The position numbers were made by a program, and so were the translations under genes. From Nitrosovibrio sp. Nv4 (GTDB taxonomy: Bacteria; Bdellovibrionota; UBA1018; CAIMNF01), in the NCBI GenBank assembly GCA_943327105.2, contig CALPVV020000016.1:1-34424 (forward strand): 34,424 nucleotides of DNA. The letters are read 5' to 3'. Of this stretch, positions 1-8,139 are shown piece by piece. The notes under the pieces were generated by a model. The model searched no databases and was not told the origin of the DNA. It saw only the letters and a program-made list of their open reading frames with translations. The first letter of the stretch is position 1. Every line of letters begins with the position of its first letter.

Positions 1-93
1 CAGGTTTCGCTCGTTAGTTTTAAGAAAATCAATGGCCGCAAGCCAAAGTTCTCGGAAGACTACCTTAAAATTGCGAAGACATTGGCAGTTTGA
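1..93 (+). CDS. 3' end of an unidentified protein (partial)
   Basis: The first 93 bases are an open frame from the window edge to a TGA stop. They encode the last 30 residues of a protein, ending in KTLAV. The segment is lysine-rich and has no motif I can recognise, so no function is proposed. A good rho-independent terminator about 40 bases downstream supports a real transcription unit ending here. The frame could also be a chance open stretch, but no other gene explains the terminator's orientation toward the plus strand. Confidence 0.5.
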   Translation, partial: QVSLVSFKKINGRKPKFSEDYLKIAKTLAV

Positions 94-133
94 TCTGCGA
101 TCGCACCTTAGATCAGTTCAAGAATTGAGAATC

Positions 134-166
134 AAAAGCCCCGCTCACTGAGTGGGGCTTTTTTGT
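134..166 (+). terminator. Rho-independent terminator, probably bidirectional
   Basis: An almost perfect hairpin: arms AAAAGCCCC and GGGGCTTTT flank an inner CTCA/TGAG pairing, followed by a run of six T on the plus strand. It should stop transcription of the gene ending at 93. On the minus strand the tail is only four T, but the same hairpin can end the histidine kinase transcript. The kinase stop codon (145-147) lies inside the stem. Confidence 0.85.
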
Positions 167-1428
167 TGGATCAGCACTTCTGTTCCCTGGGTGGCATGTG
201 AAGTCGATGCGCCGATGTTTTTCCAGGTAATCTCGACCCCCTGTTTTTTCGCAATCAACACAGCGATCTTAATTCCCAGTCCTGATCCCGGTTCACCGTG
301 TGTTCCGGGTTCCGTGAATCCATCTTGTTGAAGGGCTTTTTCATTGATTCCTTTACCTTGATCGATGATGTACCAATTGACCACGCCTTTTTTCTGATCG
401 GAAGTTAATGTGATTTTCGAATGGGGTGGGCTAAATTTAATCGCATTCGAAAGTAGATTTAAAAATATCTGGTAGATAAAACTTTCGGGGTTGATCCATA
501 GACGATCTTCAGCGCGCATACCATTGGTATCAATCGCGATGTATTTGTCTTCCAATCGGCTTTTTAGCCAGGGCATGAGTTTTGCCAATGCATCTTCGGG
601 CGAAACCCATTCTTTCGGTAACGGCAGGTCTTCATTAGATGCCGCATAAGTTTCGACATTCGAAATAATTTCACGGATCATGATCTGTGAGTTTTCGAGT
701 TGATTGATGACTTTCGGCTCCAAGTTCACGTTCGGATTTTTTCTGATTTTGCGAAGCAGCTGGAGGGCGCTCACCATGGGTTCTTTGATGTCATGGCTCA
801 AGATCCGAAGGAGTCTGAAACGCCACTCACTCTCGGATTGAAGTTTGACCTTGTCATCGCTGAGGATGTTCAAGGCATCACGCCAGGCATCGGAAATCAC
901 CCTGAATTGATAAACCGTCAGCGCGAGGATTGAAAGGTCCAATAGCTCCCGCAAGATGATCAGGTTTTCCTCCTTCATTCTTTTGTGTAGATACCAAGTA
1001 TCCACAAATGGAATCAATGGTAGTGAGAGTTGGAAAACACACATGGCCCCGAGAACGTAAGTTAAAAGTCTATTCTGACCACCAAACATCATCAGGACGA
1101 GGATGAATTGAGGGATGGCAACTAGATTGATGTGTGAAGTGGGTCCAAGAAAGGAGCAGATCCAGATTGAAGCAAGGGCATTGGAAACCTGTGAAACTAC
1201 GTTCAGGGTTACCACTGAAATTGATGATTTGCGAAACCAGAAAGGTGCGCCAATCAGAAAAAGCAGAATATTTACGGGCACAGCTGATTTCGGGTTGAAA
1301 CCTTGTGGGGTGAAATACGCAGAAAAAGCCAAGGTGAAGCTACTATAGATCAGGGTAAACCTCTGAACATAGCTTTGGCGGCTGGCAAGATAAGACTCGG
1401 CCGGTAGGGAATAGTGTTTGGTTTTCAT
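145..1428 (-). CDS. Membrane-bound sensor histidine kinase
   Basis: A 427-residue sensor kinase. The first ~180 residues are strongly hydrophobic with about five or six membrane segments and no large periplasmic domain, so the signal is probably sensed in or at the membrane. The H-box (RILSHDIKEP) gives the likely phospho-acceptor His212. The ATPase domain follows with an N-box (FLNLLSNAIKFS), a G1 box (DQGKGI) and a G2 box (GSGLGI). All catalytic motifs look intact. The ATG is preceded by AGGGAG at a good distance. It is divergent from a response regulator with about 113 bases between them, the usual layout of a cognate pair. The signal is unknown. Confidence 0.93.
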   Translation of the reverse strand: MKTKHYSLPAESYLASRQSYVQRFTLIYSSFTLAFSAYFTPQGFNPKSAVPVNILLFLIGAPFWFRKSSISVVTLNVVSQVSNALASIWICSFLGPTSHINLVAIPQFILVLMMFGGQNRLLTYVLGAMCVFQLSLPLIPFVDTWYLHKRMKEENLIILRELLDLSILALTVYQFRVISDAWRDALNILSDDKVKLQSESEWRFRLLRILSHDIKEPMVSALQLLRKIRKNPNVNLEPKVINQLENSQIMIREIISNVETYAASNEDLPLPKEWVSPEDALAKLMPWLKSRLEDKYIAIDTNGMRAEDRLWINPESFIYQIFLNLLSNAIKFSPPHSKITLTSDQKKGVVNWYIIDQGKGINEKALQQDGFTEPGTHGEPGSGLGIKIAVLIAKKQGVEITWKNIGASTSHATQGTEVLIQQKSPTQ

Positions 1429-1541
1429 GGTTAACTCCCTTCAGTATGATTATCTCGCTTTCGTGAAATCAAATCACTTTTTTTTGAGTTGACTGTTTTT
1501 TTTATTCAATTCAAATAGTTATAAAGCATTAGGAGCGCGTT

Positions 1542-2243
1542 TTGACCCAATCGTCTAGTAGGACAGCATTGCCGAGTATCTTGTGGCTTGAAGACAATCC
1601 AAGCGTGGTGGATTTATTCAAAGAGGAGTTTGAGCTCTATTTTGTTGTTCATCAGAGCAATGATTTCCAGGAGTTCAAGCGAATTTCAAAAGATCGATTG
1701 AAGGGTTATGATGCTTTATTACTCGACATGGAGTTTCCAGAGGGAAAGATTGGGCTCGAGGCGATTCAGTTTTGCAAATCAATTGGCGTGAATTCGCCCA
1801 TTCTCATATTGTCAAATGATGAGTCGCTGTCCACTCGCCTTGAAATGCTGACCAATGGTGCAGAAGATTATCTTTGGAAGTCCATGCACCCTGAAGAAAT
1901 GCTGGTTCGCATCCGGAATGCGATTTCCCGATTCCATCGGAATCGCAAGGATCGAGAAGTGAGTCTTGCCGGAATTTCTCTCTTTCCTCATCGACTTGCA
2001 GTTGAATTGAGTGGGCTGGAAATTGATTTCTCGAAGATCGAATTTCACCTGTTGATGAAACTCATCCAAAATCATCCTTCGCCCGTCAGTTGCGAAAACC
2101 TGAGAGTTGATGTCTGGAAGTTACCCGTTTTGGAGACCGGTACGATCAATACCTTCATCTGGAAAATCAATAAGAAGCTGTCTTTATGGTCTTATCGGAT
2201 TGCCAAAATGGGAGATGGAATTTTCCTCCAGTCAAAACCCTGA
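1542..2243 (+). CDS. OmpR/PhoB-family response regulator
   Basis: A 233-residue DNA-binding response regulator. The receiver domain (about 12-130) has the acidic pair Glu17-Asp18, phospho-acceptor Asp62 (LLLDMEF), Ser91 in the switch position and conserved Lys113, so it should be phosphorylatable. The C-terminal ~90 residues match an OmpR-type winged helix, with DFSKIEFHLL resembling the family's FxLL segment and a recognition helix near TINTFIWKINKKL. The start is TTG, chosen because AGGAG lies 6 bases upstream and no ATG fits as well. The divergent histidine kinase upstream is its likely partner. Targets are unknown; the adjacent lipoprotein gene is one possibility. Confidence 0.92.
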   Translation: MTQSSSRTALPSILWLEDNPSVVDLFKEEFELYFVVHQSNDFQEFKRISKDRLKGYDALLLDMEFPEGKIGLEAIQFCKSIGVNSPILILSNDESLSTRLEMLTNGAEDYLWKSMHPEEMLVRIRNAISRFHRNRKDREVSLAGISLFPHRLAVELSGLEIDFSKIEFHLLMKLIQNHPSPVSCENLRVDVWKLPVLETGTINTFIWKINKKLSLWSYRIAKMGDGIFLQSKP

Positions 2244-2351
2244 CCCTGATTCCCTAGTTCGATCAATTTCTATTGAGTTGAGTTGTGACTTTCCGTTCAT
2301 GAGAATGAAGGAATTCAACATGAATTTGAATTTCCATGGAAAGGGAAAAAA

Positions 2352-3290
2352 ATGAAAAATAGTTTTTGGTTGTCGCTTATATTGTCTTTGTCTACAGGCA
2401 TGATCGGATGTGCAAAAAACGAGGATTCCTCGGCTACATCACCGATTCCCAGCATGGTGGCTATTGCAAAAGGTGCATTGCCCAGCGCTTTGGAATCTTC
2501 AGCAGTAGGATTCACAATTGATTCAAATTTGACCACGTTGAAAGATCGTTTGTTCAGTCCGGGACCGACTGATTTCATGTATCGCTTGAAGATGGTCGAT
2601 GAGCGATTGGCAAGCTTGGCGGATGCAATTGTAGAATGCCAAGATGCTGCAACTTCGACTTATACTCCTCCAGTCGTGGCGACAGGATTTAATTTCCCAA
2701 TGCAGCTTTCTTGCAAACAAGTGGTTGATGCTGCTTCTCAAGGCGTGAATGATTTCAAAGTGTATTTTGGTAAATCGGGTGGTTACTGGTATGTAGCTGA
2801 ACTTCAAACCAATACTGACTTTGAAAGTAGTGATGCAGAACCGCCAACAATGGGCGTTCTTTCTAAAATCAGTGAAGCCGGTGATGAGATGGAAGTTTAC
2901 CAGATCAGTGTCGAGAAAAAGTCAGGCGTCTATTATTCAACCGTGACTCAAATCAAGGCCAATAAAACTACCGGAGTGTTCGAACTCGCTACCTCATCTT
3001 CAGCGGATAATACTCAAACTATTTCTCCTGGCGCGAACTTTTCAGGTGTTGGTTGTGGTGTGAGCATGAAAACGGATGGCACTTATGTCTATGCTACAGG
3101 TTCCTTTGATCAAAGTTCATCTTGTCCAGCGACGGCAACAGTTTGTGCTAATTCAGGTGATTTGAGCGATGCTCCTGGCTCATGCACCAGTTTGACGACT
3201 TTGAGTACGTTGACTTTGGATCGATCTGCGGTGAGCGGAAACAACGCAAAATCATTGGTAGTCGATCGTACTTGGGTTTCTGGTCTTTAA
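2352..3290 (+). CDS. Putative lipoprotein of unknown function
   Basis: A 312-residue exported protein. The N-terminus has Lys2, a hydrophobic stretch and a lipobox-like MIGC with Cys20, so it is probably lipidated and membrane-anchored. The mature part is rich in Ser, Thr and Ala and holds several cysteines (for example CQDAATS, SCKQ, GCGVS, SSCPATATVC) that could form disulfides in the periplasm. I recognise no domain. An AAAGGG-type ribosome binding site precedes the ATG. The gene lies about 108 bases after the response regulator in the same direction, so it may share its transcript or be its target. It ends 3 bases from the convergent PAP2 gene with no visible hairpin. Confidence 0.75.
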   Translation: MKNSFWLSLILSLSTGMIGCAKNEDSSATSPIPSMVAIAKGALPSALESSAVGFTIDSNLTTLKDRLFSPGPTDFMYRLKMVDERLASLADAIVECQDAATSTYTPPVVATGFNFPMQLSCKQVVDAASQGVNDFKVYFGKSGGYWYVAELQTNTDFESSDAEPPTMGVLSKISEAGDEMEVYQISVEKKSGVYYSTVTQIKANKTTGVFELATSSSADNTQTISPGANFSGVGCGVSMKTDGTYVYATGSFDQSSSCPATATVCANSGDLSDAPGSCTSLTTLSTLTLDRSAVSGNNAKSLVVDRTWVSGL

Positions 3291-3293
3291 GTA

Positions 3294-3992
3294 TTAGTTT
3301 GCCACCACAGCGGAAGGAATGGCGATTACGCGCTTGTACTGCTGTCTGTGGTGGAACCAATAATAAGTCGAACTTGCCAGTGTGATTCCACTGATAATGT
3401 CGACCAAGTAGTGTTGTTTGGTGGTCAGAGTGGTCAAGGCAATTGCAGTTGACCAGATGAAGAAGGTCCAGAATAGTTTCTTTTGTTTATCGGTGATGAA
3501 AGCAAATGCCGAGAGGTAAACCGATGCAACATGCAAACTAGGTAGGCAATTGGTCGGAGCATCTGCCTTGCGCAACCAAACCCAAGTTGCCTGAAGCCAT
3601 TGTGGAATATCAGTTGGAACAGGAAACAGTTCACGCGGATAAGTCACCGGATAAGCAAAAAAGATAAAGCAGGCGATGATTTGAGCGACAAAGTAAGAAT
3701 AGAGATACTGGTTGATGTTGTCTTCTCGCTTCAACAGAATGTAAACAAACGCAAAATAGAAGTACTCACTGATGTAAATGAGGACGGTCCACGGCATGAA
3801 GGGCGTGTTTTCATCGATCCAAGTAAATGGTAACAGAGTGGGCTCAACCACTGGAAAGTGGTTGGTCACATAATAGAGGGCATAGGCCACAGCGTACATG
3901 ATTGCACCGGCAACGTATTTATTTCCTCGGGTAATGAATAAAGGCAGAGTCATTAGGGCGCCTATTATCGCTGATAATGTTTTTTTTAACAA
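3294..3992 (-). CDS. PAP2-superfamily membrane protein, AUR1/inositolphosphotransferase-like
   Basis: A 232-residue integral membrane protein with about six hydrophobic segments. It carries the PAP2 C2 motif in the variant form NCLPSLHVAS (His154) and the C3 motif TKQHYLVDIISG (His194, Asp198), the catalytic histidines of lipid phosphatases and phosphotransferases. The PSLH form with the xQHYxxDxxxG motif fits the AUR1-like branch (PAP2_3) better than PgpB-type PSGH enzymes. It may dephosphorylate a lipid phosphate or transfer a head group; the substrate cannot be told. The start is a TTG (3990-3992) without a clear ribosome binding site, so the true start could be the ATG at residue 14. It is an isolated unit, convergent with the lipoprotein gene. 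Confidence 0.82.
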   Translation of the reverse strand: MLKKTLSAIIGALMTLPLFITRGNKYVAGAIMYAVAYALYYVTNHFPVVEPTLLPFTWIDENTPFMPWTVLIYISEYFYFAFVYILLKREDNINQYLYSYFVAQIIACFIFFAYPVTYPRELFPVPTDIPQWLQATWVWLRKADAPTNCLPSLHVASVYLSAFAFITDKQKKLFWTFFIWSTAIALTTLTTKQHYLVDIISGITLASSTYYWFHHRQQYKRVIAIPSAVVAN

Positions 3993-4050
3993 GATGCGAA
4001 GCGAAAAAAACTGATCTTTTTCATCTCCATTTTCGAGATTGAAGTGTGGG

Positions 4051-4073
4051 GCCCGCCTTGATAGGGTGCGGGC
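4051..4073. promoter_or_regulatory. GC-rich inverted repeat upstream of the MFS transporter gene
   Basis: GCCCGC (4051-4056) and GCGGGC (4068-4073) form a 6-bp perfect stem with an 11-base loop, 46 bases before the transporter ATG. No T-run follows on either strand, so it is not a classic terminator. It could be an operator or a leader hairpin. The function is not established. Confidence 0.35.
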
Positions 4074-4119
4074 ATCCGAAAAATTCGTCTAAAAACATCT
4101 GAATAGTGAGAATTCATCT

Positions 4120-5502
4120 ATGTTAGTTGAAAGTATCAAGCAGTTTTTTCCCGTTTTGATCTTGTTGTTTGCTGTTTGGGTGGTGCTTTCCCGCTTGCCC
4201 AAGGTTGAATTGGGGCACAGCAAAGCCTTTCAAAACCGCCGGTTACTGAACTGGTTGCCACTGGGACTCACTTACGCCTTCCTTTATATGGCGAGATACA
4301 ACCTGACCGTGAGTAAGAACGCCTTTGGTGATTTGATGACCAACGCTGATTTCGGAACCATTTTTGGTGTCGGAACCATCGTTTACGGTTTCGCTTTCGT
4401 GATCAATGGCCCACTCACTGATAAAATGGGCGGAAGAAAAGCCATTCTCATCGCAGCTGTAGGTTCGGCGCTCGCCAATTTCGGAATGGGTGTTTTGACC
4501 TATCTTGGGCACACTTCTAATTTAGTTCTCTCGTTTTCCATTCTTTACGGTTTGAACATGTACTTCCAGAGTTTTGGTGCGGTAGCGATTGTGAAGGTGA
4601 ATGCTTCATGGTTCCACTTGCGTGAGCGCGGAACTTTCGGCGGGATTTTCGGTATCCTGATCTCACTTGGTCTTTATTTTGCGTACGACTGGGGCGCAAT
4701 GATCACGAAGAATTTTTCTTTGCCGATGGTGTTCTTCATTCCAACGTTGATCTTGATCGTGTTTTTCATGATTTCTTATGCAACCGTTCGTGACACTCCG
4801 TCTGAAGCGGGTTTTGAAGATTTTGATACCGCCGACGTGAGCCATGAAAAAGAGGGTGAAAAGCTTGGCATTGTTCACATCGCTAAACGCATGTTCTCGC
4901 ACAAGGTGATTGTGATCATCTCGTTGATCGAGTTCTGTAGTGGATTTTTACGTCACGCAATCATGAATGAGTATCTCATTTTCTCAAAGCAAACCGGTGT
5001 GATTGAAAACATCGTTGCCAAAAACTGGGGACTCTTGCTCTGCTGTGCGGGAATTCTCGGCGGGGTATTCGCTGGTACAATTTCAGATAAGGTATTTCAA
5101 TCCCGTCGCGGGCCGGTCTCGGCGGTTCTTTACGGAATCATGTTGCTGGGTTCGATTGCGATGGTGTTCATGCTTCAATCACCGTATCTCGGCTGGTTGA
5201 TGGTGTTCATGTCGATGGCGATCATCGGCGTTCACGGTATGCTTTCAGGTACAGCGAGCATGGATTTTGGCGGTAAGAAAAACGTCGGAACTGCAGTCGG
5301 TATCATTGACGGAATGGTTTATCTCGGTGCTGCTTTTCAATCATTCATTTACGGTTCTGTGTTGCCAAATGGTGATGCAGCTGCAGTTCAAAGCAACTGG
5401 ATCTCTTGGCCGGTAGTGATGGTTCCGATTTCACTCATGGGTTTCTTGCTCGCGATGAAAATCTGGAACGCTCAAGCCCGTTCTTCACACGGTGGCCATT
5501 AG
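4120..5502 (+). CDS. MFS transporter of the organophosphate:phosphate antiporter (GlpT/UhpT) family
   Basis: A 460-residue inner-membrane transporter with about 12 membrane helices plus an extra N-terminal hydrophobic segment (residues 8-24). After that segment the sequence follows the OPA family: WLPLGLTYAFLYMARYN with Arg59 in helix 1, the MFS loop DKMGGRK after helix 2, and FLRHAIMNEY with Arg278 in helix 7. In GlpT the two equivalent arginines bind the phosphate group, so a phosphorylated organic substrate is likely; glycerol-3-phosphate and sugar phosphates cannot be told apart. The ATG lacks a strong ribosome binding site. The helicase gene follows after 18 bases in the same direction and may be co-transcribed. 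Confidence 0.88.
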   Translation: MLVESIKQFFPVLILLFAVWVVLSRLPKVELGHSKAFQNRRLLNWLPLGLTYAFLYMARYNLTVSKNAFGDLMTNADFGTIFGVGTIVYGFAFVINGPLTDKMGGRKAILIAAVGSALANFGMGVLTYLGHTSNLVLSFSILYGLNMYFQSFGAVAIVKVNASWFHLRERGTFGGIFGILISLGLYFAYDWGAMITKNFSLPMVFFIPTLILIVFFMISYATVRDTPSEAGFEDFDTADVSHEKEGEKLGIVHIAKRMFSHKVIVIISLIEFCSGFLRHAIMNEYLIFSKQTGVIENIVAKNWGLLLCCAGILGGVFAGTISDKVFQSRRGPVSAVLYGIMLLGSIAMVFMLQSPYLGWLMVFMSMAIIGVHGMLSGTASMDFGGKKNVGTAVGIIDGMVYLGAAFQSFIYGSVLPNGDAAAVQSNWISWPVVMVPISLMGFLLAMKIWNAQARSSHGGH

Positions 5503-5520
5503 AAAGAACCCTGAATTCGC

Positions 5521-6816
5521 ATGAAATGGACAACAGATCAGAACCAAGCCATTGAAAAACTCGGCGCCGGTGGAAACGTGTTTCTGACCGGAGGTGCGGG
5601 CACGGGTAAATCGACTGTCATTCAGAACTTTTTGCGTGAAGGCATTGATGGCACGAAAAACACCGCAGTCTTGGCTTCAACCGGTACTGCTGCAATTCTT
5701 CTTGGGGGGCGAACCTTCCATAGTTTTTTTGGTCTTGGAATCATGGAAGGCGGCGTGGATCTCGTCGTTTCCCGCGCAGTCAAACACCAAGGAATCATTC
5801 AACGTCTCAAAAAAGTAGATCAGATTTTGCTCGATGAGATTTCCATGATTGGTGCGGCTGAATGGATGGCCGCTGAAAAAATTGCTCGTATGGCTCGCAA
5901 ACGCCAAGCTGAACCGTGGGGTGGAATTCGAGTGGTCGCTATTGGTGATTTTGCTCAATTGCCTCCGGTGGTGAAGCCGCCGATGCGTTCGATGAATCAA
6001 GATCCGTATTCACAAGACCTCTTTTCGCAAGAACAACGTGAACCCGAAAAACCATGGTGTTTTCTCACTGATACCTGGCATAAGACCGAATTCGATTCAG
6101 TGAACTTGCGTGAGATCGTTCGCTCGAATGACTCTCATTGGAATGAAATTTTAAATGAATTGCGCTGGGGCCAGTTCACGCTTCGTGCAAAAGAAGTGCT
6201 CGATAGCCGCATTCGCCGGGTACCACTTGATTTTCAAGGAACACGATTATTTTCACGTCGAACTCAGGTAGATCGCCTCAATCATGAGCGGTTGCACATG
6301 CTCAAAGGGACAGTAAAAGTTTACGACACGGTTTATGTTGGTCTTGCTCAAAAGATTGATGATTTGAAACGAAATGCACCGATTGGTGAAGCAATCACTT
6401 TGAAAGAAGGCGCATTGGTGATGTTTCGTCAAAATGACCCTGAACTTCGATACGTGAATGGTACGCTAGGCACCATTGTTCGGTTGAAAGACGGTGAAGT
6501 ACAAGTTGAGCTTTTGAATGGTCGATTGATCGACCTCAAGCCAGCGACCTTCAGTGTGCTGGATGCCGAAGGTGAAGTGGTGGCGACCGCTACGAACTTT
6601 CCGTTGAACTTGGCTTGGGCTTGTACGATTCATAAAGCTCAAGGTGCTACCCTCGATAAAGCACATGTTGATTTGCGTGGTGTTTGGGAGCACGGCCAGA
6701 GTTATGTGGCCCTTTCGCGTGTTCGCTCATTGGACGATCTCACGATTGAAGGCTATTCTCCATCGGGGTTTAAAATCGACCCAGCAGTGAAAGAATTCTA
6801 CCGAAGAATGAGCTGA
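5521..6816 (+). CDS. Pif1/RecD-like superfamily 1B DNA helicase
   Basis: A 431-residue ATP-dependent helicase. Visible SF1 motifs are Walker A GGAGTGKST (Lys30), a Thr/Ala-rich motif Ia (STGTAAILLGGRTFHSFF), Walker B LLDEISMIG, motif III GDFAQLPPV, motif V CTIHKAQGATLD and motif VI YVALSRVRSLDD. Order and wording are typical of bacterial Pif1-like proteins, which unwind 5'-to-3' and act on stalled forks or structured DNA. The protein is compact, with no extra nuclease or zinc domain. Whether it is a general genome-maintenance enzyme or has a narrower task cannot be told. It sits 18 bases after the transporter gene, with no evident functional link. Confidence 0.9.
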   Translation: MKWTTDQNQAIEKLGAGGNVFLTGGAGTGKSTVIQNFLREGIDGTKNTAVLASTGTAAILLGGRTFHSFFGLGIMEGGVDLVVSRAVKHQGIIQRLKKVDQILLDEISMIGAAEWMAAEKIARMARKRQAEPWGGIRVVAIGDFAQLPPVVKPPMRSMNQDPYSQDLFSQEQREPEKPWCFLTDTWHKTEFDSVNLREIVRSNDSHWNEILNELRWGQFTLRAKEVLDSRIRRVPLDFQGTRLFSRRTQVDRLNHERLHMLKGTVKVYDTVYVGLAQKIDDLKRNAPIGEAITLKEGALVMFRQNDPELRYVNGTLGTIVRLKDGEVQVELLNGRLIDLKPATFSVLDAEGEVVATATNFPLNLAWACTIHKAQGATLDKAHVDLRGVWEHGQSYVALSRVRSLDDLTIEGYSPSGFKIDPAVKEFYRRMS

Positions 6817-6822
6817 AAAAAG

Positions 6823-7152
6823 CTAGTTAGCTGTTGTCTTCGTCTGTTCTGAACCTATTTTATAGAGGGAATCGAAGTGATACATGCCGGTGCGGTGACC
6901 ATCACTCCACTCGATGTGAATGCCGTAACGACCGACAGGTTGAATTTTCATCGGTTTTACGTCCGGTTTCAGCGTTTCCTTGCGTAAGGTTCTTTTTCCG
7001 GTCATTTCATCTACACAAGTTGCGCAAGGGCATTCAAAGCGTAACTCGATATAGGGCAGGGTGAAGGTCTTGCCATCGTCAAATACCATTTCGATATGGT
7101 GTGGTTTTTGAGTGGATGCCGTGATCTTGGTAAGCTGGTGACTGGAGTGCAT
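6823..7152 (-). CDS. DUF971 (gamma-butyrobetaine hydroxylase-like N-terminal domain) protein
   Basis: A small protein of about 109 residues matching the DUF971/GBBH-like N-terminal family: a beta-rich start with FTLPYIELRFECPCATCVDE, then VGRYGIHIEWSDGHRTGMYHFDSL. The CxC/C cluster and the WSDGHxTGxY segment are family hallmarks and probably bind a metal. In other bacteria such stand-alone proteins are often found near Fe-S assembly genes, but none is present here. The start is uncertain: ATG at 7150-7152 was chosen, while an in-frame GTG at 7165-7167 would add five residues. Neither has a good ribosome binding site. It is convergent with the helicase gene, 6 bases apart. Confidence 0.85.
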   Translation of the reverse strand: MHSSHQLTKITASTQKPHHIEMVFDDGKTFTLPYIELRFECPCATCVDEMTGKRTLRKETLKPDVKPMKIQPVGRYGIHIEWSDGHRTGMYHFDSLYKIGSEQTKTTAN

Positions 7153-7175
7153 GCCAAAATTTAACACGAATTAGG

Positions 7176-7204
7176 TTCAAAAAAACAGTCACTTTGGTTA
7201 CTAT
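7176..7204 (+). promoter_or_regulatory. Putative sigma70-type promoter of the lipid operon
   Basis: TTCAAA (7176-7181) and TACTAT (7199-7204) are 17 bases apart and match 4 of 6 and 5 of 6 consensus bases. Only 8 bases separate the -10 box from the ATG at 7213, and there is no Shine-Dalgarno sequence, so the transcript would start at or next to the start codon. Confidence 0.45.
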
Positions 7205-7212
7205 CTCATTTC

Positions 7213-8139
7213 ATGTTAACGCAGGCCATTAGCACCAAATTACAAGATCCTTTGAACCGGCTTTACCGCGAGCGGGTTGCTCAGGCGTTGGCACGTGCTT
7301 TTCAGTCGACGCCGTTGACTCCGAATATGGTTACGGTCATTCACACCATGATCGGTGTATTGGGTGCCTTTCTCATTTACCGTGAGTCCTATCTGTATGC
7401 AGTTCTTTGTTTCGAGCTTCGCACCATTCTTGATTGCATGGATGGAATTCTTGCTCGATTGAAAAATCAAAGTACGGCAACGGGGCGCGCACTTGATGCT
7501 ATTGGCGATGGTATTTCATTCAACTCGCTGATGATTGCCGGTACCCTGCGATTGATTCTTGATTTCAAGGCTTATCCTAACCCCATGATTGTTGTCGGAG
7601 TGATGTTTTTTGCATTTGTTTCCGTTCACTCTGGTGTGGTTTATCAACTCATGCGCCGTAAGCTCACATCGATTGCGCACAAGGAAGTCGATATTGTTGA
7701 AACGGAATGGCGCGATATTTATGAACAGGTCAAGAACTCGAACCCTTCTTTACTAGTGAAGTTCAGTTACTGGATCGATTCCATGACCATCAAGTTTGTT
7801 TCTGAAGAGTGGTACCTCAAGGTGAAGAAACGTAAAGACCTTGAGAACTGGAGAGAAAAGGCCATTCAAGAGGCTGAAATGATGCATGAGCTTGCGTGCC
7901 GCACCCGCAAGGTCGAGTTCCGTCGTGCCGTTCGTGCAGCCTCATTTGTCAGTGATGACAACGTGTTTTCTTTAATGAGTATTTGTTTTGTTGTTTTCGG
8001 CGTATTTCACGCATCTTTTTTACCCTTTGTGCACCCGGTGTTGATCGCTTTTTCTGTAGGGTTGGCGTATTCGATTCTATCTTTGTCGCTCGGGCTTCAC
8101 TATTACCACAACTTCCTGCACGGGGTTTATCGTGAATGA
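7213..8139 (+). CDS. CDP-alcohol phosphatidyltransferase family protein
   Basis: A 308-residue membrane enzyme with the complete family signature D74-x2-D77-G-x2-A-R82-x8-G91-x3-D95-x3-D99. These residues bind divalent metal and CDP, and they catalyse transfer of a phosphatidyl or similar group from a CDP-activated donor to an alcohol. Hydrophobic helices lie around 38-70, 100-150 and 255-305. A charged region of roughly 80 residues (about 155-240), longer than in simple PgsA-type enzymes, is inserted before the last helices. Donor and acceptor are unknown. Its stop overlaps the next gene's start (ATGA), so it is translationally coupled to the MMPL exporter, which suggests the exporter moves its product or a derivative. 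Confidence 0.9.
   Translation: MLTQAISTKLQDPLNRLYRERVAQALARAFQSTPLTPNMVTVIHTMIGVLGAFLIYRESYLYAVLCFELRTILDCMDGILARLKNQSTATGRALDAIGDGISFNSLMIAGTLRLILDFKAYPNPMIVVGVMFFAFVSVHSGVVYQLMRRKLTSIAHKEVDIVETEWRDIYEQVKNSNPSLLVKFSYWIDSMTIKFVSEEWYLKVKKRKDLENWREKAIQEAEMMHELACRTRKVEFRRAVRAASFVSDDNVFSLMSICFVVFGVFHASFLPFVHPVLIAFSVGLAYSILSLSLGLHYYHNFLHGVYRE

Noticed and set aside
1489-1516. TTGACT followed by TCAAAT before the response regulator as a promoter
   Set aside because: The -35 is good, but the -10 matches only 4 of 6 with a 16-base spacer in a T-rich region where chance matches are likely.
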